Positions 23,201 through 38,348 of a DNA stretch of 64,000 nt are shown one piece after another; within the stretch, counting starts at the first letter, position 1; each line of letters opens with the position of its first letter. The stretch is from assembly GCA_038030265.1 (NCBI GenBank), contig CM075939.1:19883253-19947252 (forward strand), read 5' to 3'. Below the pieces are notes generated by a model, which ran no database searches, was not told the origin of the DNA, and saw nothing but the letters and a program-made list of their open reading frames with translations. The position numbers and the translations under genes were made by a program. The DNA is from Corythucha ciliata. Its lineage: Eukaryota > Arthropoda > Insecta > Hemiptera > Tingidae.

Positions 23201-26200
23201 CACATGTTTCACTTTTCTATTTAGGCCAGTCAATATAAACATCAAACATCGCAAATATGCATGTAATTGTTTTTTCTTTTGCACATTGTTAGGGTCCAAT
23301 GAGAGCAGTTTATACTCAAGTTTGCAATCTTCAAAACCTTGTGCTCAACTCGTGGCACTCGAAAAACCACGAAATTCCATCAATTTTTTAGGTTGTTAAA
23401 CAAAAATACCAGAAGAAAGCGTTTTTCGAGCATGACCACAGTATACATTGTTGAAGCCATCTAAATTTGCTACAATTTAAGCCCAGTCCGAGCGTTCTAC
23501 GTTTGTAATTTTCGGAGATACAGCCAATCAAGAAATATGTAATATCGCCAAAAAGCGAGATTTTATTGATAGGGTTATTTTTCAACACCCGTAGCACTCA
23601 AACATAATGGTCCTACAGAATATCCACGCGAGAATAATTCTTAGGCAGTAGCTCAATTTGAATCTGACGCTATAGCCTAAAATTAATTTTCCCGTGGATA
23701 TTCTATAGGACAGGGTCACTGGTACTTGGTTGAGCAAAATAATAGGGGTGATAAAACATCCAAAATGCAACAAAAATTGTCTTATGACCTAGGGTCCGAT
23801 TTCCTTTCCTAGTCGAGATAATAGATTTTTTCACGTTTTTCAGCACATCACTGGTTTTCGCAACAAAAACAGCTGTAACTTGGGAAGCATGCGTCCTAGG
23901 TTAAATCCAACGACACCAATGAAAAGAGCACACTTTTTTCTGTGTGAGTTAGGACAGTTTGTCCAAAGTTAGCGAAAGATTCTTGGAGTAAACTGGGAAA
24001 ATATCATGATATTTTAAAAAATGTCAGTTTTTGACAACTGTTCAAAGCTAGACTACATTAGCCATGGTGCTCCCAGCGCGCGGCAAATTCCTCTAAAACT
24101 GTATGAAGTAACTTGGTTTAATACTTCATGCTTATTTTACTCCTGTGCTTCAATGTTTTGAGAAAAATCCATTGTTATACCAAGAAATGAGGCAATCAGG
24201 CCCATTTTGAGTGCCTAAAAGAAGATACGAAAGCTATTTCAAGAAATTTTTTTCAGCTTATTCCACTTTTATTTGTCTGTCCTCATGGATTAGCATAGGA
24301 AAAGTGAATTAAGCTGAAAAAAAAAGTTTTGGGAATGGCTCTTGATCTTCTTGTAGGCACTCAAAATGGGCCTAATTGCCTCATTTTTTGGTATAACAAT
24401 GGATTTTTATCAAGAAATTGCAAAGGACAGGAGTAAAATAAGCATGAAGTATTAAACGGAGTTACTTCATACAGTTTTAGAGGAACTTGCCAGGTGCTGG
24501 GAGCACCATGGCTAATGTAGTCTAGCTTTGAACAGTTGTCAAAAACTGACATTTTTAAAAACATCCTAATATTTTCCTAGTTTACTCAAAGAATCTTTCG
24601 CTATCATTAGACAAAATGTCTTTAATCACACACAAAAAATAGTGCTCTTTTCAGTGGTGTCGTTGGATTTAACCTAGGACGCTTGCTTCCCATGTTACAG
24701 ATGTTTTTGTTGCGAAAACCCATGATGTGCTAAAAAACAACAAATTGATTATCTGAACTAGGAATGGAAATCTGACCTTAGGTCATAGGAAATTTTTTGT
24801 TGCATTTTTGGTGTACAATCAGCCCTCTCATTTTTTTCACCCAAGTACCTATCACCGTGTATTTGAGTGCTACGGGTCTTGAAAAATTACCCTACCAATA
24901 AAATCTCGATTTTTGGCGATATTAGGTATTTTGTTGATTGACTGTATTTCCTGAACTAACAGACCCAGGATGCTCGGGAATGGCTTAAATTGTAGCAAAT
25001 TTAGTTGCCTTTAACAATGTATACTGTGGTCATGCTCGAAAAACTCTTTCTTCTGGTATTTTTGTTTGAAAAACCAGAAAAAGTGATGAAATTTCTTGGT
25101 TTTTCGAGTGCCATGAGTTATGCACAAGGTTTTGAGGGTTGCAAACTTGAGTAATAACTGCTCTCATTGGTCCTAACAACACGCAACAAAAAAATCAATT
25201 ACATGCATGTTTGCGATTTACCCCGATTTTTGTGTCTATATTGACTGGTCTAATTATACAACCCCCCCCCCCCCCCAGGAAGTTTATCGTTGTCAGAGGG
25301 GTGACACTCATGGCGGGACGGGAAGAATCATTTGGGGGGGAAGTTCCCGGTTAGACTCGTACCAACATAACATAATATTATTCAAAATAAGTAAACAGAG
25401 AAAGTGCTCATATGGTGGCAGCATTGTTAATAAAAACACATTTTTGTTTGTTTGTTTGTTTGTTTGCTCTTTTAAATAGACGTCGACCATTTATTTTCAA
25501 AAAGTACTTGGAGTCTTTTTACGAGTTGGTTTTTTTTGTTTCTCGACTATTTCCTCGCTTTTTCTTGCCAATTTGTCAATTTTGTGGCTACGAAAATCGA
25601 GTATTCAAGGTCACTATGCACAGAGGCCAAAGTGCTGGGAATTTAAAATGCAAAAATAAAGAAAACCCCGAAATTATAAAGGGGCTTGGGGATAGGAGAG
25701 TTTAATGCCAAGAAGGGAGGGGTGTCCTAACATAACCTGACACAATGATAACAGCCCCCCGCGAGAAGAAACCTATCCACTTGGCGTCACATACCCTCAA
25801 CAATTATTGAGAGTGCCCCTTCTGTACGTTAGTACAGTAATTATTCTATGATCGTAGTGGTGTGAAAATGCAATTCGTTCGTTCGTGGCAAACACGGACA
25901 AAAAGCGCTAATTCACGGCTTAAAATTGTGAAAAAGTCCTCATTTGCAGCTGGAATTGAGAAAAAATTGCTAATTCACCGGTGAAGGCGAAAAAATCTCT
26001 CAAAAAAGTGCTAACTCGCGGCTAAAATTGAGAAAAAAGCGATCGGTCGCAGTTGGAATTGACGAAATCCGCAGTTTCTGGAGGCAGCTATGTGTCTGAA
26101 CTTGAAAACAAGCGCTTATTTGCGGCTAAAATGATAATTCGTTGCTAAAATTGAAAAAAAACGTTGAGCCCCGGCTAAAATGAGAAAATGCTATAATTCG

Positions 26201-29200
26201 AATTGACAAAAGTCGCTAATTTGCGTCCAAAATTGAAAAAAAGTGCAAATTTGCGTTCAAAAATGAGAAAAATTACTAATTTGAGGATAAAATTGTGAAT
26301 GTGAAAAGGGTACTTACTGGTCCCTGTTTGACAAGTATACGTTGCTATAAAAGTTCAGAAAAAATGCTAATATTCACGACTAAAATTTAGAAAGTGCGCT
26401 AAATCATTGTTAAAATTGATGGAAACGCTGGTTCGTGGGTAAAATTGATGAAAAGCTAATTGCGGCTGAAACTGAGAAAAATCGCTAAATTGCTGCTGAA
26501 ATTGAGACCGGCAAATGGGGACTTGGTACCCGGGTTGAGTCCGCGGATAAAGGTTAAGAGTGAACGCTATTATTCGTGGCTAAAAATTTCGAAAATGTGT
26601 TCGTAAGTGGGAAAAGGGGGATAAAAAGCGCTAATTCAGGGGTAAAGTTGTGAGAAAGTCACATTCCCAGCTGGAATTGCGGAAAAGCGTTAATTCAAAG
26701 CTATAGGCCGGTTCACACCTCGTGCACCCTTCCGATCCGACATTCGCCATACATTTGGATGGGTAAATGGGAGGAAAATAAAATAGAATGTTCCGTGGAA
26801 TGCATCTACACCGACATGTGTCGGTGTATGACTCTTCATGGCCGAGTTTCTAGCCCATTGCCCCTCGAAAAAAAGGGGGCCTCATTGAGATTTCCGCCCC
26901 GGGCATGCCAATGCTAATGGCCGGTTGTTGATAAACTTTTTAAACTGAGGGCTGAGGTTTTTATAGCTCGTCAGGTAAACATGGACCTCGCCCTCCTCTA
27001 ATATGAGATTATCTTGCTACTTCGCCTTACCCCCGTCCCGCCACCGTCATTGAAACATGAGACCTCGCTTGTATAAATATAATTCATATTTGGCAAACAG
27101 CAGGACAACAATTTGGTAACAAATGTAGAGAAGCAAGAAGTTGCAAGTAATCGAATAGGGAGCGCTACCCTTTCGAATAAGACCAGTTTCATGACCATTT
27201 TCTACCGGTTAGATTCGTCACGTCCCAAATTCAAGGGGCTTAATTGGCCGCTGAGAGCAAGCACTCCTGGCAGACGCCGGCCGAAGCACATACTCGTATT
27301 CAGCTCCAAAATTCCTGTCGAATGAGATCAGGTACAGGGGTACCTATAAGTTCTTCCGATCTGTGAAAGTGTCTGCATTCATAGCTCCAAAAACCCTGCC
27401 GAATGAGACAACTAGACAAGTTACAACCTACAAGGCTTAAGGCTATATGTTCTTTCAATGAGTTCACGTCCCAAATTTTGGACATTTAACTGGCTGATGA
27501 GGGCTCTTCACACGTTCCCAGCATTTCTTCCGACCGTTATCGATCATAATAATAATTATAATTATAATCACTTAGGGGACAAGAAGGAACCCAAGAATGA
27601 AGAGGTAGGATGTCGGATGCTACAGCCTACTCACGTTCCAATCCGGCCGAGAAAGTGGTGGGGTGGTTGGATGTAGGAAGGCCCGAACCGTCCCACCATC
27701 CTACAGTAGGATCCTACCTAATTCTTTCTCCTACAAGCCTCCACACTATCGGACTGTAGGATGCACCAACGATATATAAACCTGGATTGCTCACAGATGA
27801 CTGGAGGGGCGTGGAGGGGGCAGGTCGTCCCCTGGTAAACAATCACCCTGTCCCTCTCTTGTGTAGTTATGGCAATATGGCACTTATTTTGTAACTCCAC
27901 CCCTCTCATCCACTATGGGAGCTTATTTGATGGCTATTATCAGATGGTCTTTATCTGCCGTGATGAGCAATCCAGTTCTTTTATATATCGTTAGGATGCA
28001 CCTGGCTAGCATCTGACGGTAGGATCGGATCGAGTGTAGGGGCCTTCAAGATTGAAGAAAAACCACCACTGAAGGCAACTTCGTGAATTGAAAAAAAAAA
28101 AGCATGTTGGCAAGTTCAGAAAAAACGCTCATTCGCGGCTAAATTTTATTGAAAAAGTGTTGATTCGCGGGTTCTCGATCCATCTTCTTGGCTCAAAATG
28201 GAGAAAAAGGGCTAATTCGTGATTTGGACGGAGAACTTTAATAAGCGGCTAAAATTGGGGAAAATTCCTAATGAGTTGTTCTTGTATAGGAAGACCACGG
28301 CTAAAACTTTGAAAAAAACGCAGGTTCAAGGCGAAATAGTGAAACCGCGGTTATTCCAGACTAAATCGAGAAAAATTACACTTCGCGGCAAATGCCCATT
28401 CGGGGTTTTGGAGGCAACTTCGTGACTGCTGTCTATAAGGGCAACGATCCAATCACAGCCATAGTCCAGCCGCAGCAAAGTCCAACTGCAGCAAGTCTCC
28501 AACCACAGCCAAAGTTTCAACAACAGCAAAGGTCGAGCCACAGCCGCAGCAAAGCTCCAACCACAGCAAAGGTCCAACCATAGCCAAGGTCCAACCACAG
28601 CAAAGGTCCACCGTAAAGGCCCAACCACCCTACTGTAACACAGCTCACTCGGAATTGACCGAAACGCCTGCTCATTACGGATGTGAAACCGTCAACAATT
28701 GGAAACCGTCTTTCACCTTCAAACTGGATGATCAGCATTAAAGCTGAACATCCCCCCCTCCATAATAGATAACTTGTCCCGAAAAACAGATTTTCCGGTG
28801 AAAAATGGGAATTTTTCCGGAAAGTTGCTTAACGGTTAAAATTAAAAAACAACGCTAATTCGCGGATACAATTGAGAAAACGCCAATACACGGCTAAACT
28901 TGAGAAAACGTCCATTCACGGTTTCCGGAAACAATGTCGTCGCTAAAGTACATAGATTGAGGGAAAACTTGTTAATAGCACCTGCAATTTCCAGGTAAAA
29001 TTGAGAGGAGCAATAGCCGATGAATTACATTACACGTGACAGTGGCCCCAGAGCTAGCCAGCCACTATGGCACTCAAAGTCTGACAAGTGTAACCAAAAA
29101 ATTACATCACTCAAGGCTAAAAATCTTCTGAAAATGCCAGTTTCTAGTTTAATCGACCCGATAGGTGACATTGCTAGTTTCCGGAATTTATTCCCGCGAA

Positions 29201-32200
29201 ATGGCCATTTTCTGGTTTCAGGTCTTAAGTTTTGGATCTTTCTTTTCTTGGATCTGCGGGTCATAGCCTAACTATTAGCCACGAAATTGTCAGTTTTGGA
29301 TCTTCTTCATTTCAGCACTTCCTTCTTTTTTTTTGACAACCCTTTCTTCCTCCAATAATAAAATACCGAAATAAGTGATGGATGTCACTGAGCATGTAAA
29401 CTACTGCAGCAATAAAAAGTGCCGGGCAACCGTGAGCTGTATACTGGCTGTAGCTGTAGGCTGTGTTTTTGGTGGGCCAAAAAAACTTCTCAAGGGCGTC
29501 GATTCACATCACGTCATCAACAAGTTAGCTACAACCAATCAAAGCGCATCTTGTCTCAAATGTACAAGATGATCCCTATACATATAGTGAGACAGTCCCG
29601 TATTTCAAAAGGATGTTGTGGCCTCGCCGGGACTTCAGTATCAATGTGGATTTGATCAACGAACAAATTTTCGAGTTAATCGGGCTGCACGAAGAAATTG
29701 AAATACTTTATACAAAGCACTGAGACTGCCGTTCAAATGAAATTTTGGTGGAAAGGGAGTTCAGAGGAATTGACCAATACACCAAGTCATTGATATTCTC
29801 ATTCACAACAAGATGAAGTATGCCATCAGATGTACTAAAGTGGTTTTCTAAACAGGAGTGACGGTGGGTGGGGGGGGGGCATGATCTCACTTATAAGGGG
29901 CTTGCCAAAGTCACAAGAGAGTGAAGTAAATACGAACTCGCGGGCGTGATAAATTCTCAGCCCTGTTCGAGCTGCAAAACGAGTGAGTGCTTGACATAAT
30001 AATGAACATTGAGATACGTGTGGCGTGCCTGTTCCTGCCTTTTATTTTCTCATTACACATTTTAACCGAGATTTTTGCACCGCGTGCATTTTTCAAGAGT
30101 GCAGGAAAGGAGGCCAAAAGAAGAGCCCATATAGTGCATGCTGAAAATCATGAATTAGTAACCCCCTCACGAGCGCCGCCACAACTTATGCTCATATATG
30201 GGAGTTATAAATCTCAAATTCTAATTTGTGTTTGTGATAATTGGAGTTTTAGATAATGACCGAGTAATGCGACAAAATGAGCTCTTTCGTAAAAGTTATC
30301 TTTAACAATTTTAAACGCGTAATGATTAATATAAAAGAATTGTTGCGAACGGAGCGTGTCTGAGTTTTGAATGTCTGTGAACATGCGGAATGGAAGGGGA
30401 AATCTGGGCACCTCGCCGCGCCTTTACATCATTTCTCATTCATACAATCTTAATTTTTACGTGCTATCCCAAAATAATCGTTATTACTGAAAGTGCCGTG
30501 TTGTCGCCAACTCAGCACGCGGAATTATTCCCTCGCTTTTTTCCCCTCCCCGTGTTTTGTATTCGTTGATAGTTTGTTGAAGGATGACGACGATCGGGAT
30601 CATTCTATATGCTCCGCATTTAAAATAAATGAGTAAGTCTTGGGTTCAAAAAAGTGTGGCGGTGACAGAGTGAGAGGGAGTGTGAAAGAGAGAATGAGTG
30701 AGAACTAGAGGATTACAGCCATTCAAAGATTCATACTTAAGATAAAAATGAAGTAAACTTGGAAAATACGTCAAAGGATTTTTTTAAATTTGATGAAATT
30801 GAAAACTATAAGCGAGGGTCACTAACCCACCCACTCGAGGGTCAAGTTTTTAATGTACAGTACTGGTAGCTAATTATGGAAAAAAGTAAGTTGCGCAAGA
30901 TTGCGCGTTCTTTTCTAAATCCGTCAAAATAGCTGTAATGTAATGGTTTTGGCATTATCATCACAGACGGTTGGCTGTAGGGAAAGAGGGAATTGTAATA
31001 ATTACAGCCGTGTTTTTTCCGCTGTCTCCACTTGACATTTCGAGATGAATGTGGAAAGGAATAGGTCAAGGGTTAACAATGGCGTGGTATTTTCTCCCCT
31101 CTCGCATATTTTTTATTTCGTTTTCTTTGTAAATTTCATTTTCGAGTTAATTGATAAAAGAATAAAGTCAAATTTCGGTCGTAATAACAGCGGTGATTTA
31201 AATCGCTTTATGTGTTGCAGAATGTCAACTGGGCCGAGAATACAAAGAGCTTGGAAGCACGTGGTTTGCAGACTTGGGGCCTCCATTCGGCGTAATGTAT
31301 TGCATCAAGTGCCAATGTATAGCGGTGAGTGTCCTGGCTGGTTCTGGCGGTGTTATGGCAGGTAACAAGGGAGAGGGCAAATTGCGGGATCGCTCGCCCC
31401 GCCCCTTGGAAGAAAACCATACTATGCCAAATTAATATGCTGCTTTTGTATACTGTACTTTTCAGGAGTCGTCATATTCCCAATTTATTACATATCGTGC
31501 AACAATAGGGCCAAAATGAGCTATATACTAGGAGAATTCATGGTCGAAACTCACGTAGGTAAAACATTGAGGGAGTAAACAAAATCCAATAAATAGTTTC
31601 AATCCCTCGGGAATCCCTTAACGCACCTCATTTACAGAAATTTAATTTATTAGATTAATTTATTGCGCATAATTACATTCCAGCTCGACGTCCTGGTATG
31701 CTTCTGTAGCTTGATCCTGAATCTCTCAACTTTTCCTGTTCCTCGTTAAGATTCCAGTCAATTAATTATCTAGAATAAGAACCTATAAGCTAAACTGATC
31801 GTACAGCGTACACCCCCACCCTTACAACTCAAAATGAAAGCCCCCCCCCCTCCACCGGAACGGAAAGGCGGGATGTGCCCTTTTCATGGTGTCGTTGAGA
31901 TAACTGAATCACCCCGATCCGATAATTTTGTAACATTATACAACTGCGGGCACTTAAATAAATAAACATGCGTGGACTTTAGCAAGTGATCATGAGAGAG
32001 AGAGAGAGAGAGAGAATGAGAGAGAACTCAAAAGGAGTTCGTACCTCCCCACCCATCACAGAGGATGCCTATATCTTGTATTGCTGGCGCCGATAATGCC
32101 TTACCGGAGGGACTCGAGGCGCCGAACTCGAATTGATCTAAACTGAAAAGAATGGTAGTGGGATCTTGTATAGTGACGTTTTCCGTCAAACAAGAATGCA

Positions 32201-35200
32201 AACATGAGTGTATAAAGAAAAAAACGGGTTTGTTTTTCATCGCATAATTAAGACAAAATCGGCAATGCATTGGATGAGGGGGTAGCTGCTTGAGACGTGA
32301 TGATTTCGCACTGCCTTATTGTTTTAATAATGTGTGTTTTGGGTTTCAACTGTCATGTTGAATAGACCGGTTCACACATTCTGGCGCTAACTACCTACTT
32401 TTTTTCATTATTCACTCATGAAAAACACATTTATCTATCTAGATATTTAAAATTACTCGTACGAACGACCATAATGTGTTTAGCATTGCAAAATGAAAAT
32501 TCATCCATCATTCGAGGTATTATAGTTAAGTAATTCACATTACCCGGTGTCGTAAATTGTATTATTTCTCTAAAAGGAAGGAGAAATGCTCCGAACGATG
32601 TTTGCTAAGGATTAATCAAAATTCAATTACCCAACAGTCGTATTATTTAGTGACCATAATTGATGCTTTTAACAAATGAATTGCGCTCGGAGACACTTGA
32701 GAAGGCATAATATTATAAATACATCCTATACGCCAAGAGAGCGAGAATCGATCAAGTTTTCCTTGGATAAATGATACATTAAATATGTCACCGACATGTT
32801 CTCCAAGTATGTCTGATACCGAATTCCGGGTCTCCTTTATAGCCCCGTAAAGAGGTAGAGGTATGTCCGCCAAATGAGGGAAATGACTAACATAACATAT
32901 AGGCTGGTCTAGGGATTTTTGACAGCGAATTTTCTGGCGATAAAGTCTGAACGGAACAATGGTATATGCTGCTGTCCAGTTGACCACCGTTCTTCAAGCC
33001 GTCTTTGTTCATAATTCTTGACACTAGCTAACTAAAGCTCGGTACACACTATGCATTTTTGAAGCAGAATTGCCTGACAAAAAAAAAAAAAAAAACATCC
33101 GGTTTTTTTACCAGAAGACTATAGTAAACGTGTTTCGAAAAATGCCCAGTGTGCACCGTGCTTCGGTGCTTATAAGCGGCTCCACTTGCGAGCCCGAGCT
33201 CTGACAGCTACGGCTGACAGCTGTGAGCCACGAATTAGCCATTTCTTTCGCTTTAACCATGACTTAGCACTTTATCTCAGCAACGAAGTGGCTGTTGGAA
33301 CCATGAATTTTCTCGATTTTGGCTGTGAATTAGGATGCCCCGTAAATTATCGCTTTTCTCAATTTTAGCCGCGGATTAGAGCTTATATTGGCCACGAATG
33401 AGCGATTTTAAGCCATGCGAGTTAGCGCTTTTCCCTCATTTCAGCAGCGAATTAGCGATTTTTCCCAATTTTAACAGAAAATTGCCAATGTTTGCTCTGC
33501 TAAAATTGAGAAAAGTCGCTAATGTGTGTGTCCAAAAAAAAAACAAAACAAATAAAACAAAAAAACACAAGTAATCTTTTTACATTTTGCGATGAATTAG
33601 CATTTTTCCCCCATTTTAGCAGCGGAAGCGCCCATATTCTCAATTTTAACCGCTTTTCCTCAATTGTAACCAGGGGGATACCTAGAAATCCTTCCGGAGG
33701 GGGCGATTCCGGCAGTCCGCAGCCAACTAAGTGACAGGCCGGCGGGGGACGGGTGTGTCCCCCGCATACGAAGGGCATTGCCCTTCGTATTGCTGAGATT
33801 TCGCAAAAACTTGGCTAATAACGTAATAAGGCCCCCGGAGGGGGCGATCCACCTATCGCCCCCCTCAGGGTACGCCACGGATTGTAACCGAGAATCAGGG
33901 TTTATCACTGTTTTGGCATTGGCGCGGATTTGCTAAGGACCCCCCTCTCAATACTTTTAGCCACCCATATCCCTTCGACGTTGCACTACTGGTTCCGAAT
34001 CAAGAACAAAACCCCTAAGGGCCTTCTCATACTAGGAGGCCGACGCGCGAGTCGGCGTCTTTTTTCTCCTAGTATGAGAGGGGCCTAAAACATTTGGGCT
34101 TGTAAAAAGATTGTTTTATCCAAGGTTGCCTATCGATAGAAGACGAGTATCATTCTTCCCTATTGGAAAAAAATCTGAAGAATTCTAAGAAGTCCTGGCG
34201 CTACGGTGGCGGGGTCCGTTATAATGAGGAAAAACCGAAACAAGTGACCTTCCCTGTGGTCTCCAGCAGCCCGCTCACATCGGACGTCCGAGGACTTTTA
34301 GTTATGTTTACCTCTCAACTACCCCAAACAAAGCGGAAAAATAAAAAAAATCACTAGACCGACGATGTCGTCTACACTCGTTTTTCATCATTCATTGACT
34401 GGACTAATATTAGCGCTTTTACTCAATTTTTCAGTCTGGAATTTGAATTCAGGAATTGCAATGTTTTTGTCAACTTTATCCGCAAACTATACATATGTAT
34501 AGCCTCCAGGCAAGGTCGGATCTAGGACCTCTCTCAGGGGACTCTCTCTCAACACATCCCCCCCTAGCCCCCCCATCACCAAACACGTATGTTTAGAGCG
34601 ATTTGAACAGCTCCAGAGTGAGGGAGTAATTCTGTCCCCCCCCTCCACTAAATCCGCCTATACCTCCGGGGATCACGAATTCGCTCTTTTGGCTGAAGGG
34701 TAATATTCTGTGGAATTGTTACCGCCCAATTTTATTTCATTCGATTGGTTGCTGATTTTCATCCCCTTCGTGGAAACATCTTCGGGCAAGAGGAAAACCT
34801 AACGAATATGGTAAATTTATTTTAAAAATAAATAAATACTTTTTATATTACTAATACATATTATATTATACATATTATATATAATGCATTAATATTATAT
34901 GTTATATTATAATATTAGATGTCATATTATACATTATAGAGGGTGTTCATGAATTAGCTGAAGGAGACACTTTTTTCTTCTATTATTTTATTTGTGACTC
35001 AATTATTCATCTTTCATCTTCTTAATTAATAGTTTAAGCTCGATTTGTGAACTCATCCCCCTCCCATTAGAATAATTATGTAGGCACTCACATGAGTGTT
35101 GGTGGGGGTCTCTTTCAGAGGGGAGGGGAGCTTCAATGAGGAAGTAACATAAAAAATAAAAATCGCTGGAAACATTTTCTTTCGAAGGAAAATGACTAAA

Positions 35201-38200
35201 TATGACCAGGAATGGAATATTAGTGCGTAAATGATTGATTTCGATTTATAGCGAAATGCCCATTTTTTTGTTACCTTAAACGGCCGGTCTGTGACTCCTG
35301 ACGTAGTAAAGGGGTTGTGACCCCTCCCAACCCTCCACACCATGGCAGTTATCATGTTTTGCCCCTTCTTGTCCTTTCCAGTCTCTTAATTCCTATTGTT
35401 TGATTTGTGGGAAGCTATTGTGAAGATCATGCAAATGCTGTTATTACGTCATCAGTCTATCTAGCCTATTTCAAATGGGTCCCGCAACCCAATAGTTTTA
35501 AAAATTAATAAAAAAATATAGGGCCTGATTTTATTTGAACGGATCGGGTTTTCATGAGTTTTGGTACCCAAGCTAACACGACAGCATGATTTTGGAAAAT
35601 GAGTTACTTCCTCATTATTGACTGAGAAGATGAAAGATGAATAATTGATTCAAAAAAATAAATAGAATAAGAAAACAATAGTTCCTTCGGTTATAATGGA
35701 ACAGAAAAAATGCTCTTTCCAATGAGCTGATTAGTTTTAGGCTAGTACCATTTCATGAGCGTATGACAAGCTGTTGTCGCGCTGTCAACGCTCACACAAA
35801 GCGTGGAATATAAGCCGTGTGACATGGCTCGCAGCTGTTTATTTCTTGTGCTGAAGCCACTTAATCACAAATTCCTAAAGGGCTGACTTTAGTGATCAAA
35901 ATTACGATGAGGAAAAATTGACTTCAACTCCGTGGGTGGGAGGGCATGTCCCTTGTGGGGTCCGTGGATAGTAATACCGACTTTCTTGACTTCTTGACAC
36001 GATGAACTCGAAAACCTCGGTCCACCAATATTAGTTGACCTCATTGACCATTGACATGTTGCCAGAGAAATTTAACAAATACGGTCTTGATGAAGGCATA
36101 AAGGCAACCTCATGTCACAGTAGAATTCTGTCAAATCGACTATACATAATAGGTAATGCAACACGCTCATTTTTGGCTAATTTAAGGAGCCCTGGCCACT
36201 CAGTCACATTGTGGCGGAAGCTGGCTGCATTGGTACCTCAAACATTGCCCTCTGGGACTCAAATATGATTAAAAGTATCCTACAATTTTTGGGCTGTATT
36301 TGACCTTTCGCTGTGGGGTAGAAAAATCGCTAAAACCAATGACCTTGCGAAACGCTTATTTTTGATCACTCACTCAGAGGGTGAAATGATATGACCAGTT
36401 ACTGGGTCGAAAAGTTCACTGTTTGGGCTCAATGAGGAAGTAAAGTCATATGGAAAACCAAGTCATTCAACTTCGTCTTATTTGTATATTAAAAAAATGA
36501 AGCGGTTCGTGGGTTAGGATTTTTGCTCCCGGCACGTTGCGCTGCTCTACTATGAAAAAAGATCACCCGCTAAATTCAAAAATTATACAAAAGTTAAGTG
36601 TTGGAAAAAACATATGGTATCAAGATAGATATCACGCTACAACTTCAAACCAAAAATAAATATAATAATTTTTGTATTTGGCGGGTTTTCTCCTTTTTAT
36701 GCTTAACGGGAGCAAAAATCCCAACCCAAAATAAAAAACATTTTTTTCCTCGAGTCTGAGGACTTGGTTTTCCATATGACTTTGGAGGAAGTAACACATT
36801 TTCTAAAATCATGCCGTCTTGATAGCTTGGTTACCAAGCCAAAACTCATGAAAACATGATCCGTTCAAATAAAATCAGGCATAATTTTTTATTAATTTTT
36901 AAAACTATTGGGTTGCGGGACCAATTTGAAATAGGCTAGAGAGACTGATGACGTAATTACAGCATTCGTATAACCATCACAATAGCTTCCCAAGGGGCAA
37001 GACATGATAACAGCCACGATGCGGAGGTTGGGAGGGGTCACAACGCCTTAACTACGTCACGAGTCACAGAACGGCCGTAAGGTACCTAACAAAAAAATTG
37101 GCAAGTTTTATTATTTCGCTATAAATCAAAATCAATCATTTACGCACTAATATCCAATTCCTGGTCATATTTAGTCATTTTCTTTCGAGAAAAAAAAGTG
37201 TTTCCAGCGATTTTACTTTTTTATGTTACTGCCTTTGGCAGTCTCGTGACTGAACTGGTATAGTTTCGTGGCCAATCAGAAATGCCTGCGAGCGGTACCT
37301 AAGTCACATTTTTTTCACCAGAATATTCTGTTTGTGACACTAACAGTTATAAAATAAATATAATAATTTATATTGTGTGTGACAGTTGGATCTACCATAA
37401 AAACTCGTGAACTCTAGGTACGGTGACGCTGGGCCTTTAAGGTGAGCTTGAGGTGACCTTTAAGGGCTCTCTAAATTGCAAAAAACAAAAACAAAAATGG
37501 AAACAAATCTCTTAAGATGTTTGAACATCTGATCCCGCAAAAACTATTTGCAACTTTGCAATTTCACGTATATTTAGCCCTACCAAAACTTGCGAATTCA
37601 CCGCTATTTGGCACCGAATTATGTAACTATGTGGCTATCCATTAAGCCTTGGGCACTTTCGGGGCCAAAAAATTATGTCGTGAAACACTCAATTTGGCTG
37701 AAATTAAAACCCAAAATTCGCATTTTCGCCAAAATCAAGACCCGAAAGTTGCAGAGGCGTGGATATTAAAAGCCAGGAAACTTTATAACCCCCACGGGTC
37801 CGTGGCCATTCAAAGACTCGAAAATTTGCTATTTCGCGGAGGTAATGACCTGAATCTTGCAAATTCACGAATATTCAACCAGGAAACTACCAGATTCGCA
37901 GAAATTTAGCTGTAGAAACTAGCGATTTCACGAATAGACTCGAAACTTGCAATTTGGCAGGAAATAAAGCCCAGGAACAAGCAAAGTTGCGAATATCCAA
38001 TCCCAAAACTTGCGATTTCGCCAATTTTTACCTCAGAGTGATGTGATGATGTGATTTCGTGGCGATATTTGCCAGGCTTTGGGTTCTGGTGAAGCCGCGC
38101 GGTTAACCAGGGTTCTGGGTTTACTGAAGTAAGACCCTGAAACTTGCAATTTCACAAAAATAAAGACCAGATACTTGCAATTTCGCGAAAATAAAGACCA

Positions 38201-38302
38201 GATACTAGCGATTTCGCAAATATGCAACAGGGTAACGTCCAATTTGGCGAATATTTAGCTCCAAAATGTAGCCGCTATTATTCGTCGGTCCCGCGGCAAC
38301 TA

Positions 38303-38348
<46 letters not shown>

